A DNA stretch of 10,156 bases, taken from NCBI GenBank assembly GCA_012270135.1, contig JAAXIW010000387.1, positions 1 through 10,156 on the forward strand, in the 5' to 3' direction. Position 1 is the first letter of the stretch; the number at the start of each line of letters is the position of its first letter. The notes below the pieces were generated by a model. The model searched no databases and was not told the DNA's origin. It was given only the letters and a program-made list of their open reading frames with translations. The stretch is from Brevundimonas sp. (GTDB lineage Bacteria; Pseudomonadota; Alphaproteobacteria; Caulobacterales; Caulobacteraceae). The position numbers and the translations under genes are program-made. Shown here piece after piece: positions 1 through 6,068 of the stretch.

Positions 1-1123
1 GTTGCGAGATGCGGCCGGCCTCGAAGCCGATCCGGGACAGGCGATAGGCTTCCTCGGATGAGGTCACGCCGGCGTCGGCGGCCGCGACGCGGCTCACCGA
101 GGCGTTCAGCCGGGCGACCGCGGCCTGACCGTCGGCCTCGGCCTCCTGGCGCGCGCCGGCCAGGCGGGCGTCCGCGGCGCGGAACTCGGCCTGGGCCGCG
201 TCGATATTGCCGCGGTTCCGGTCGAACAGGGGCAGCGGCATGCTGATGCCGAAGGTCAGCGCTGTCGCATCCTCGGCTTCGTAACGCCGAACGCCGACGC
301 TGGCGCTGACGTCGGGCCGCGCGCGCACTCGCTCGACGGCGATCCGCCGTTCGGCCGCTTCGCGTTCGGCCTCGGCGACGCGAACGGCCGGCGCCCCGGG
401 AGCGGCTTCGATGGCCGTCCGGGTCGGCGCGTCGTCCAGCAGGCTGTCGACGATCGAGGTGACCGGCGCGGGCAGCATCGCGACAGCCGTCAGGCGGGCG
501 AACGCCGCGTCCCGCTCGGCCTGCGCCTCGTCACGGGTCGCGCGGGCCGCCGCCGCCTCGCTCTCGGCCTGGATGCCGCGCAGCATGGGCTCGCGTCCCT
601 CCTCCACGAGCACCAGGGCGGCGCGGGCGTCCGCGATGGTCAGGCTGAGCGCCTCCTCGGCCAGGGCGAAGCGCCGCTCGGCGGCTTCCGCTTCGGCGTA
701 GGCGAGTGCGAGCCGTCCGGCGGCGTCGACGACCGCCTGATCGCGACGCAGCGAAGCCGTTCCGGCCTCCGCCCGCGCCACCTCGACCCGGGCGCCGCGC
801 CGGCCCCACAGTTCGAGGTCCTGGGTGAGCGAGAGCGTGGTCTCGGCGTTGTCGTAGCCGGAAAAGGGACCGCTGCCGAAGGCGTTCTCCGCCTCGAGGG
901 CGGCGGTCGGGTTGGGCCGCACGCGCGCCTGGCGCACCCGGGCCTCGGCCGCTTCGAGCAAGGCGGCGGCCTCGGCCGCGGAGGGGCTGGCCCCTATGCG
1001 CTCAAGCAGGGTCCGGAAGGATGGCGCGGGATCGGCCCAGGCCGGGCCGGTCAAGGCGGTCGTCAGGGCGACCACAGCGCAGCCGACCGCGAAAGGCGGC
1101 AAGCGGCGAATAGGGGATGGCAT
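1..1123 (-). CDS. TolC-family outer-membrane efflux protein (CzcC-like), C-terminus outside window
   Basis: Reading leftward from an ATG at 1123-1121, an open frame runs without a stop to the left edge (374 codons). It is expected to be the outer-membrane channel subunit of an RND-type tripartite metal efflux pump. The first 30 residues form a signal peptide (basic start, hydrophobic core, AWA before D31). The rest is Ala/Glu/Arg-rich amphipathic helix typical of outer-membrane factors, with the family-like stretch LTQDLELWGRRGAR near residue 90 and a second repeat-like block containing MPLPLFDRNRGN. The last visible residues, YRLSRIGFEAGRISQ, match the conserved segment near the end of the second TolC repeat, so perhaps 40-60 residues are missing. 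It is the last gene seen of the leftward operon, 53 bases after the small His/Cys-rich gene. Its ribosome binding site is weak. The family is clear; CzcC rather than another OMF is inferred from the CDF and MerR context. Confidence 0.9.
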   Translation of the reverse strand, partial: MPSPIRRLPPFAVGCAVVALTTALTGPAWADPAPSFRTLLERIGASPSAAEAAALLEAAEARVRQARVRPNPTAALEAENAFGSGPFSGYDNAETTLSLTQDLELWGRRGARVEVARAEAGTASLRRDQAVVDAAGRLALAYAEAEAAERRFALAEEALSLTIADARAALVLVEEGREPMLRGIQAESEAAAARATRDEAQAERDAAFARLTAVAMLPAPVTSIVDSLLDDAPTRTAIEAAPGAPAVRVAEAEREAAERRIAVERVRARPDVSASVGVRRYEAEDATALTFGISMPLPLFDRNRGNIDAAQAEFRAADARLAGARQEAEADGQAAVARLNASVSRVAAADAGVTSSEEAYRLSRIGFEAGRISQ

Positions 1124-1142
1124 GTCTCATGTCCCGGAAGGT

Positions 1143-1179
1143 TGACGTGAAGGGCGCGCGCGAACGCGAGGTCACGTCA
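1143..1179 (-). other. Intercistronic hairpin overlapping a stop codon
   Basis: An 8-bp perfect inverted repeat, TGACGTGA and TCACGTCA, encloses 21 bases. On the minus-strand transcript the loop can itself form CGCG-UUCG-CGCG. The upstream arm contains the TGA stop of the small His/Cys-rich gene, and the structure ends 20 bases before the TolC-family start codon. It has no U-tract, so it does not look like an intrinsic terminator. It could be an RNA-processing or partial attenuation element that sets the ratio of downstream to upstream genes, or a chance GC-rich fold. Confidence 0.4.
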
Positions 1180-1578
1180 GGTTCTGGGCGGGCGCATGGG
1201 ACCGGCGGGCATCCGGGAGGCCGGCGCCTGATCGAGCGATGGCGCCAAGGGCGCGCGATCGAGGGCCATCGACCTCATGTCGTCAATCGCCGGCGGCGCG
1301 GTAATGCCGCAATGGTGGCAATGGCCGTGGGCGCAGGCGACCTGACCTGCTGCGTCCTTGCGTTCGCCGTGACCTGTATCGGACACAGCGACGACGTCCG
1401 ACGCGGCCAGGCCTTGCAAGCTTCCGGTCTCGGGTGCGCAGGCGAAGGCGTCGGCTGCGGAAACCAGGACGAACAGGGCCAGGAACGACGCGAGCAGCGC
1501 CGCCATCCACCCATGCCTAGTCGAGGGAAACCCCATGCCGTCCCATAACACGGTGCGCCGCGACATCAATCGCCTCAT
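1177..1578 (-). CDS. Small secreted His/Cys-rich protein of a metal-efflux operon
   Basis: A 133-aa protein with no assigned function. The start ATG (1578-1576) overlaps the TGA of the upstream methyltransferase gene as ATGA, which fixes the start and implies translational coupling. Residues 1-23 are basic and polar; residues 24-46 are a hydrophobic signal segment ending AFA, followed at once by C47. The mature part is short and carries a compact cluster, C82-A-H-G-H-C-H-H-C90, that looks suited to binding a soft or transition metal. The tail is rich in Pro, Ala and Met. I infer a periplasmic metal-binding or metal-sensing accessory to the CDF and RND efflux genes beside it. C47 directly after the hydrophobic segment leaves open a lipoprotein, but A-F-A-C is a poor lipobox. 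Similar small proteins are, to my recollection, found in alphaproteobacterial czc-type operons. Confidence 0.75.
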   Translation of the reverse strand: MRRLMSRRTVLWDGMGFPSTRHGWMAALLASFLALFVLVSAADAFACAPETGSLQGLAASDVVAVSDTGHGERKDAAGQVACAHGHCHHCGITAPPAIDDMRSMALDRAPLAPSLDQAPASRMPAGPMRPPRT

Positions 1579-2225
1579 CGTCGCACCGCCCGATACAGAG
1601 AGATGGATCCGGTGGCGGTCGGGATGACATCGAGCACTTGAACCTGTGTGAAGCCGGCCTCGGCCATCAGCGTAGGCAGAACGCCGTCGGCGTTCGGTTG
1701 GGTGTTTTCGTAGCCGTCCAGAGACTGCACCAGGCGGAAGAGCACGCGCATCGCACCCGACTGGCGGCCGTAGTCCGCGACATGCAGCGTTCCGCCCGGC
1801 TTGAGCGCCCGCAGGCTCGCGGCGAGGCCCGCTCGCTTCTCGGCCATGGGCAGCTGATGGAAGACCAAGCTGGAGACCACCTTGTCGGCGGCGTCCTCGC
1901 CCAGGAGCGCCGCCACATCGCGCGAAAACCCCTGGATGAAACGGACGGCCTGACCTGCAGCGGCCGTCTTCGTCTCGGCCCGCCTGAGGATGTCGCCGTC
2001 GGGATCGAGGCCGAAGATGCGCGCGTCCGGCGCCCGGTTCGCCATGGCGATCGCGAATGAGCCGGTTCCACATCCAAGATCGATGATCGTCTCGCCAGGG
2101 GACGGAGCCACCTGTTCGAGAAGGCGGCTCCGCCACAGCGGTTCCCGGGTCAAAAGCGCGATGGCCGGATCATACAGCCCGCTCAGGGCTGTATGGCCGA
2201 GCGCGGGGGTGAAGTTCGCGGTCAC
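1575..2225 (-). CDS. Class I SAM-dependent methyltransferase (UbiE/ArsM-like fold)
   Basis: A 216-aa cytoplasmic methyltransferase. The start chosen is GTG at 2225-2223, which overlaps the CDF stop as GTGA; a longer in-frame reading up to 2399 would lie wholly inside the CDF gene. Motif I is D49-L-G-C-G-T-G55, the acidic end of strand 2 is G72-L-D-P-D-G-D78, and the post-motif region LKPGGTLHVADYG fits motif III. The visible elements are those of a small-molecule methyltransferase of the Methyltransf_11/25 type. There is only one cysteine (C52, inside the SAM loop), so the three-cysteine arsenite site of ArsM is absent. The substrate cannot be told from sequence. Its position between a CDF exporter and an efflux channel suggests a role in metal or metalloid stress, or in repair of a membrane component damaged by it. 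Confidence 0.88.
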   Translation of the reverse strand: MTANFTPALGHTALSGLYDPAIALLTREPLWRSRLLEQVAPSPGETIIDLGCGTGSFAIAMANRAPDARIFGLDPDGDILRRAETKTAAAGQAVRFIQGFSRDVAALLGEDAADKVVSSLVFHQLPMAEKRAGLAASLRALKPGGTLHVADYGRQSGAMRVLFRLVQSLDGYENTQPNADGVLPTLMAEAGFTQVQVLDVIPTATGSISLYRAVRR

Positions 2226-2872
2226 GCGGCGGCCTTCAGTTCTTCGCGGGACTGACGAATGATCGACCAGCCGGATTGCAGGAAGACCACCGCCAGGATC
2301 GCGCCGGCGATCAGGTCGGGCCAGCGAGAGGCGGTCAACCAGACGGCCACGCCCGTGGCCGCGACCACCAGGCTCTGGATCAGGTCGTTGCGCGTGCACA
2401 GCCAGACCGAACGGACATTGGCGTCGCCTTCGCGATGGCGGACCAGCAGCAGCGCGGCCAGGGCGTTGGCGAAAAAGCCCAGGGCGCCCAGGCCGGTGAT
2501 GACGACGCCTTCCGGGGGCGCCCCCGAGGTCGCCCGCCAGATCGCGTAGCCAAGGATGAACAGCGCCAGCGCCGCGAGGCTGGCGCCCTTGATGATGGCG
2601 GCCCCGGATCTCACGGCGACCGAGCGCCCGATCACGGCCAGGCTGATGCCGTAGGTGGCGGCGTCGGCCAGGAAGTCGAGGGCGTTGGCACCCAGCGAGG
2701 CCGAGCCCTGCAGGGCCGCGCCGCCGGCGATGGCCAGGAAGGCGGCGCCGTTGATAGCGATCACCGCCATCAGGATGCGGCGATAGGCCGGCGTGGCGCC
2801 GTCGAACTTGACGGCCGCGCCGCAGCCGCAGCCGGCGGCCGCCGGTTCGGGGGACGAGAGGGAGTCAGTCAT
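2222..2872 (-). CDS. Short cation diffusion facilitator (CDF) transporter
   Basis: A 216-aa inner-membrane transporter expected to export a divalent metal to the periplasm. ATG at 2872-2870 is chosen over an upstream ATG at 2902 because the sequence before it reads AAAGGCGGA at good spacing and because the predicted promoter lies across the longer start. The N-terminal tail has C15-G-C17, a likely metal-docking pair. About six membrane segments follow (roughly 32-54, 58-83, 92-112, 122-144, 162-178, 184-202). The second carries D66-x3-D70, one half of the CDF metal site. The fifth carries C159-x3-D163, where most CDF proteins have H-x3-D. The chain ends soon after the sixth segment, so the usual cytoplasmic C-terminal domain of about 90 residues is missing. 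It is the first gene of the leftward operon, directly behind a MerR-type promoter. Confidence 0.9.
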   Translation of the reverse strand: MTDSLSSPEPAAAGCGCGAAVKFDGATPAYRRILMAVIAINGAAFLAIAGGAALQGSASLGANALDFLADAATYGISLAVIGRSVAVRSGAAIIKGASLAALALFILGYAIWRATSGAPPEGVVITGLGALGFFANALAALLLVRHREGDANVRSVWLCTRNDLIQSLVVAATGVAVWLTASRWPDLIAGAILAVVFLQSGWSIIRQSREELKAAA

Positions 2873-2893
2873 CGAAGTCCGCCTTTCACCACG

Positions 2894-2924
2894 AGAATGC
2901 ATCCTCCAGTCGCTCGAGGATCAA
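2894..2924 (-). promoter_or_regulatory. MerR-type promoter/operator for the leftward CDF operon
   Basis: On the minus strand, TTGATC (2924-2919) and CATTCT (2899-2894) are separated by 19 bases, the over-long spacing typical of MerR-family activated promoters. The spacer holds an imperfect 7-3-7 dyad, CCTCGAG-CGA-CTGGAGG. Aligned with the promoter at 2975-3005, 22 of 31 positions agree, including TTGATCCTC and the GAGGA after the dyad. Transcription would begin near 2887, leaving a leader of about 15 bases that holds the CDF ribosome binding site. The -10 is weak (3 of 6), as expected for an activator-dependent promoter. Confidence 0.72.
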
Positions 2925-2974
2925 GAACAAAAATGGATGCCTCGCCCAAAAAGACGCGGTTTGGCGGAACCGAC

Positions 2975-3005
2975 TTGATCCTCTAGTAGCTAGAGGACGC
3001 ACAAT
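2975..3005 (+). promoter_or_regulatory. MerR-type promoter/operator for the lspA-MAPEG-merR operon
   Basis: TTGATC (2975-2980) and CACAAT (3000-3005) are 19 bases apart, and the spacer contains a perfect 7-3-7 dyad, CCTCTAG-TAG-CTAGAGG (2980-2996). This matches the layout of operators bound by MerR-family metal sensors such as CadR, PbrR and ZntR, which realign an over-long spacer when metal is bound. Transcription would start near 3012, just before the AGGAGG at 3020-3025 that serves lspA. The cognate regulator is probably the MerR protein encoded at 4148-4582, giving autoregulation. Confidence 0.82.
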
Positions 3006-3029
3006 CGGACGAAATCCACAGGAGGCCTC

Positions 3030-3554
3030 ATGATCACGATGCACCCGTCGCGACGCGGTCCCAGCCGCATGCGGGCGATCGCCTTCTCGTTCTTCATGCT
3101 GATCGCCGCTCTGGATCAGGCCGCCAAGGCCGCGGCTCGCGCCCGACTCGAGAGCCCGGTGGACCTCACGCCGTTCCTCGCGCTGCGTTTGGGATTCAAT
3201 CCCGGCGTCACCTTTGGCCTGTTCGCAGACTCGGGCGCGGTGGGACGATGGGCCCTGAGCGCCGTGGCATTCCTGATCATCGGCGTCCTGCTGACCTGGA
3301 TCTGGCGTACGCGAAGCGCCGTCACGGCGGTCGCGGCGAGCCTCATCGCCGGTGGAGCGCTCGGGAACCTGCTCGATCGTCTGCGCTCCGGCGCGGTGAC
3401 GGATTTCATCGATCTTCATTGGGGCGACGCGCACTGGCCGACCTTCAACCTCGCCGATGCGGCCATTGTTTGCGGCGTGGCGCTGCTCCTCCTGACCGTC
3501 CGGGGCTCGGACGGCCGCCCGGCGACGTCGACCCTGGGACGGGCGGCGCGATGA
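3030..3554 (+). CDS. lspA: Prolipoprotein signal peptidase (signal peptidase II)
   Basis: A 174-aa inner-membrane aspartic protease that removes the signal peptide of diacylglyceryl-modified prolipoproteins. The start is fixed by AGGAGG at 3020-3025. Family motifs are all present: L28-D-Q near the first membrane segment, N57-P-G-V-T-F-G63, GGALGN113LLDR, then D125 in VTDFID and D143 in FNLADAAI. D125 and D143 form the catalytic pair and N113 and N140 are the conserved partners. The length is normal for LspA. Being first in an operon that ends in a MerR metalloregulator and starts at a MerR-type promoter, it is more likely a metal-inducible second copy, like PbrC of lead-resistance operons, than the housekeeping gene, which usually sits next to ileS. 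That is inference. It overlaps the next gene by four bases. Confidence 0.95.
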   Translation: MITMHPSRRGPSRMRAIAFSFFMLIAALDQAAKAAARARLESPVDLTPFLALRLGFNPGVTFGLFADSGAVGRWALSAVAFLIIGVLLTWIWRTRSAVTAVAASLIAGGALGNLLDRLRSGAVTDFIDLHWGDAHWPTFNLADAAIVCGVALLLLTVRGSDGRPATSTLGRAAR

Positions 3555-4093
3555 CCTTTTCCGCCGAACAGAAGGCGATCGCCGTCCGTTCGGGGTTGGC
3601 GATTCTCATCACCGCTGCGGCGGTGGCGTCAGCTTGGCTATGGCTTTCGCCACGTCTCCTGGGCGCCGCGCCGGACATGGCGACAGCTGATCGGCTGGCC
3701 TACGCCCTGAAGGCGGACCTCCTCGTTTTCCTGTGGCTCGCCGGTTGTTTGAGGGCCGTGGCGAGCATCCGGTTCCGGTCCGACGCCGACCGGCCGGGTT
3801 CCGCCTATGCGGCGCCCAGCTCGAGGCTCGCCGTGCCTGCCGCCGTGCTTCAGAACACCCTGGAGCAGACGGTCCTGGCGGTGGGCGCCCACCTGGTGCT
3901 CGCCACCGTGCTGCGCGGCGAGGAGATGGTCGTGCTGCCGGTGCTGGTCGCCCTCTATCTGATCGGCCGCGTGTTGTTCGCCCACGGTTATGCCCGGGGC
4001 GCGGCGGCCAGGGCCTTCGGCATGGCCCTTACCGGCGCTTCCACGATCGCCGCCTTCGGCGCCGCCATCGTCCTCATGGGGCTGGGCCGATGA
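3551..4093 (+). CDS. MAPEG-family integral membrane protein
   Basis: A 180-aa membrane protein. Its ATG overlaps the lspA stop as ATGA. Hydrophobic segments lie near 14-35, 56-73, 98-121, 126-146 and 157-178, a little more than the four helices of classic MAPEG proteins. MAPEG-like signatures are L100-Q-N-T-L-E-Q106 in the third segment and the basic loop G139-R-V-L-F-A-H-G-Y-A-R-G150 followed by AAARAFGM. In eukaryotes and some bacteria MAPEG proteins use glutathione in conjugation or peroxidase reactions. No activity can be assigned here, but a glutathione-linked role at the membrane would fit a metal-stress operon, since glutathione binds soft metals. The family call rests on motif resemblance only; an uncharacterised multi-spanning protein is the alternative. 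Confidence 0.72.
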   Translation: MTFSAEQKAIAVRSGLAILITAAAVASAWLWLSPRLLGAAPDMATADRLAYALKADLLVFLWLAGCLRAVASIRFRSDADRPGSAYAAPSSRLAVPAAVLQNTLEQTVLAVGAHLVLATVLRGEEMVVLPVLVALYLIGRVLFAHGYARGAAARAFGMALTGASTIAAFGAAIVLMGLGR

Positions 4094-4147
4094 TCCTTTT
4101 CCGTCCTGCGCCTGCCGCCCTTCAGCCCGCTGCTGCGAGATGATGCG

Positions 4148-4582
4148 ATGACCCTGCCCTCCCCGGCCTCGTCCGGCCTGCGCCCTATCGGCAAGCTCGC
4201 CGCGGCCACCGGCGTCAAGGTCCCGACCATCCGCTTCTACGAGGAGATCGGCCTGCTTCCCGCCGCCCCGCGCACCGCCAGCGACCGGCGGATGTATGAC
4301 GACGCGGCGGAACGCCGCCTGTCGTTCATTCGGCATGCACGGCAATTGGGCTTCGATCTGGACTCGATCCGCTCCCTGCTGGATCTGTCCGATCACCCTG
4401 ATCGGCCCTGCGCCGAAGCCAGCATCCTCGCCGAACGTCATCTGGCGGAGGTGACGCATAAGATCGCCCGACTCCGGGCCCTGCAACGCGAGCTTTCGCG
4501 GATGACGGCGGAATGTGCCGGCGGCCGCGTGTCCGCCTGCAAGGTGATCGAAGCCCTGCACGATCCCTCGGCGCCGGTTTGA
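4148..4582 (+). CDS. MerR-family metal-responsive transcriptional regulator
   Basis: A 144-aa cytoplasmic DNA-binding protein. The winged helix-turn-helix is at about residues 12-80 (IGKLAAATGVKVPTIRFYEEIGLL, then DRRMY and FIRHARQLGF). A long dimerisation helix follows at about 94-120. Potential metal ligands are C88 in the P-C-A-E-A turn at the start of that helix, H98, C123 and C131 near the C-terminus. This arrangement resembles the zinc/cadmium/lead sensors (ZntR, CadR, PbrR), not the redox sensor SoxR. The exact metal cannot be read off. It lies 54 bases after the MAPEG gene with no evident promoter in the gap, so it is probably the last gene of the lspA operon. It is the natural regulator of both dyads at 2894-2924 and 2975-3005. 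Its ribosome binding site is modest (GAGATGATGCG before ATG). Confidence 0.92.
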   Translation: MTLPSPASSGLRPIGKLAAATGVKVPTIRFYEEIGLLPAAPRTASDRRMYDDAAERRLSFIRHARQLGFDLDSIRSLLDLSDHPDRPCAEASILAERHLAEVTHKIARLRALQRELSRMTAECAGGRVSACKVIEALHDPSAPV

Positions 4583-4745
4583 AGACGAACCCGACCCGGG
4601 TTTGCACCGCTCCTCGGCCTCGCCGTGCAGGTCGGCGCTGAAGGTCAGAACGGGCCCGGGATGATGCAGGAGCCATTGGGTCACCGCGACGTTTTGAGTA
4701 ATCCCGCGGCCCTCGTCGCGCTCCCTTCGTCCATGGAGGACTTCG

Positions 4746-6005
4746 ATGGCGCATCGATCGACACAGCGACACGCCGATCAGACGTTCGCCCTTTTGACGG
4801 ACCCGTACAGGCGCATCTCCCGCCTGTTCGAGCAGGCCGGCGCGGACGCAATCGAGACCCGTCTGGCGCTGAAGGAGACGGCCTGTCTGAGAGGGCGTGA
4901 AGCGGCCCAGGTCTTCTACGACGAGACCCGCATCTCGCGCGCGGGCGCCATGCCGGCGCCTGTCCGACGCACACTGCTCGGCGAAGGCGGCGTCCAGGGC
5001 CTGGATGGCGAAGCGCACCGCGCCCGCAAACGCGTGTTCATCGCTCTTATGTCGCCGGAACGGATCGCGCGGCTGGGCGACCTGTTCGAGGCGGAATGGC
5101 GACGCGCGGCCGTTGAATGGGCTGGCCAGGAAGAGATCGTGCTGTACGACGCCCTGCAGCCGGTGCTCACCCGCGCCGTCTGCCGCTGGGCGGGGGTGCC
5201 GCTGAATCCCGACGACGAAGCGAAACGGGTCAGTCACCTCAGGGCGCTGTTTGACGCGGCAGGATCGCGGGGGCCTCGCCACCTGTGGTCGAGGTACGCG
5301 CGGCGACGCGTCGACGCCTGGCTGGCCTCGATCATCGAGGGCATTCGCGCCGGACGACTGGCGCCGGATCCAGACACCGCCGCCTACGCCTGGGCCTGGG
5401 CGAGCGCGGATGATGGCGAACCGTTGGCGGCCCGGACGGCGGCGGTCGAACTGGCCAATGTGCTGAGGCCGACCGTGGCGACCTCGGTCTATATCGTGTT
5501 TGTGGCGCACGCGATGCAGGCGCACCCCGCGGCGGCCCGTCTGGCCACCGCGGACGCCGGCCGCCGCCGCGCCTTCGTTCAGGAGGTGCGACGCCTTTAT
5601 CCGTTTTTCCCGGCGGTGATCGGGCGTGTGCGCGCGCCGTTTCGCTGGCGCAACCTTGACTTCCCGGTGGGTCGGCAGGTGATCCTCGATCTCTATGGCT
5701 CCAATCACGATCCTGCCGTCTGGACCGATCCCGACGAATTCCGTCCAGAGCGTTTCATCGACGGCTCCGGGGACGCGTTCGGCCTGATTCCCCAAGGCGG
5801 CGGGAACGCCCTGACCGGTCACCGTTGTCCCGGCGAAAGCATCGTCGTCGAATTGATGGAGCGGGCCCTCGGCTTGCTCGCCGGCCTGAACTACCGGCTG
5901 CCGGCTCAGGATCTGGAGATCGACTTCCGCCGCCTTCCGGCCCTCCCCAGGAGCGGGTTCCGAATGATGACGCGTCGGACTTCCCCGCGTAAGGGCGGCG
6001 CCTGA
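4746..6005 (+). CDS. CYP152-type cytochrome P450 peroxygenase (fatty-acid hydroxylase)
   Basis: A 419-aa soluble P450. GGAGGA at 4735-4740 supports the ATG at 4746. The heme ligand is C361 in G-H-R-C-P-G-E. The I helix reads N238-V-L-R-P242 followed by TVATSVYIVFVAHAM: the R241-P242 pair replaces the usual acid-alcohol pair and is the hallmark of CYP152 enzymes, whose Arg holds the fatty-acid carboxylate so that hydrogen peroxide can be used directly without a redox partner. Other family segments are EVRRLYPFFPAV (280-291), DLYGSNHD (315-322), ERF and IPQGGG. At the substrate-facing position near residue 84, VQGLDGE has Gln, as in the hydroxylases, where the decarboxylase OleT has His. The likely reaction is alpha- or beta-hydroxylation of long-chain fatty acids, which could supply 2- or 3-hydroxy acyl chains for lipids. 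The product is inferred. Confidence 0.93.
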   Translation: MAHRSTQRHADQTFALLTDPYRRISRLFEQAGADAIETRLALKETACLRGREAAQVFYDETRISRAGAMPAPVRRTLLGEGGVQGLDGEAHRARKRVFIALMSPERIARLGDLFEAEWRRAAVEWAGQEEIVLYDALQPVLTRAVCRWAGVPLNPDDEAKRVSHLRALFDAAGSRGPRHLWSRYARRRVDAWLASIIEGIRAGRLAPDPDTAAYAWAWASADDGEPLAARTAAVELANVLRPTVATSVYIVFVAHAMQAHPAAARLATADAGRRRAFVQEVRRLYPFFPAVIGRVRAPFRWRNLDFPVGRQVILDLYGSNHDPAVWTDPDEFRPERFIDGSGDAFGLIPQGGGNALTGHRCPGESIVVELMERALGLLAGLNYRLPAQDLEIDFRRLPALPRSGFRMMTRRTSPRKGGA

Positions 6006-6068
6006 TGTTTGCTCATGCGGGTGGCCGGCGCCTTCGTCCCTCTTTCACTTACAGCGAAGGCTGACGCG

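Noticed and set aside
1575..2225. Arsenite methyltransferase (ArsM)
   Set aside because: The protein has a single cysteine, in the SAM-binding loop; the conserved arsenic-binding cysteines are absent.
2276..2986. A 236-codon plus-strand frame opposite the CDF gene
   Set aside because: Gly/Arg/Asp/Gln-rich antisense shadow of a membrane protein gene, and it runs through the divergent promoters.
4094..4147. A separate promoter for the MerR gene
   Set aside because: The 54-base gap shows no dyad like those at 2894-3005 and no convincing -35/-10 pair, so cotranscription with lspA is simpler.
4583..4745. Terminator or promoter between the MerR and P450 genes
   Set aside because: Only a 5-bp stem (AACCC/GGGTT near 4588-4602) without a U-tract and no good promoter pair; nothing here can be supported.
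3638..5822. Two long overlapping minus-strand frames (3638-4684 and 4326-5822)
   Set aside because: They lie opposite the MAPEG, MerR and P450 genes, whose motifs are clear on the plus strand, and their own translations have no domain character.
6009..6068. Upstream TTG start for the dihydrolipoyl dehydrogenase
   Set aside because: The added 20 residues match nothing in the family, and ATG 6069 has a ribosome binding site at the right distance.
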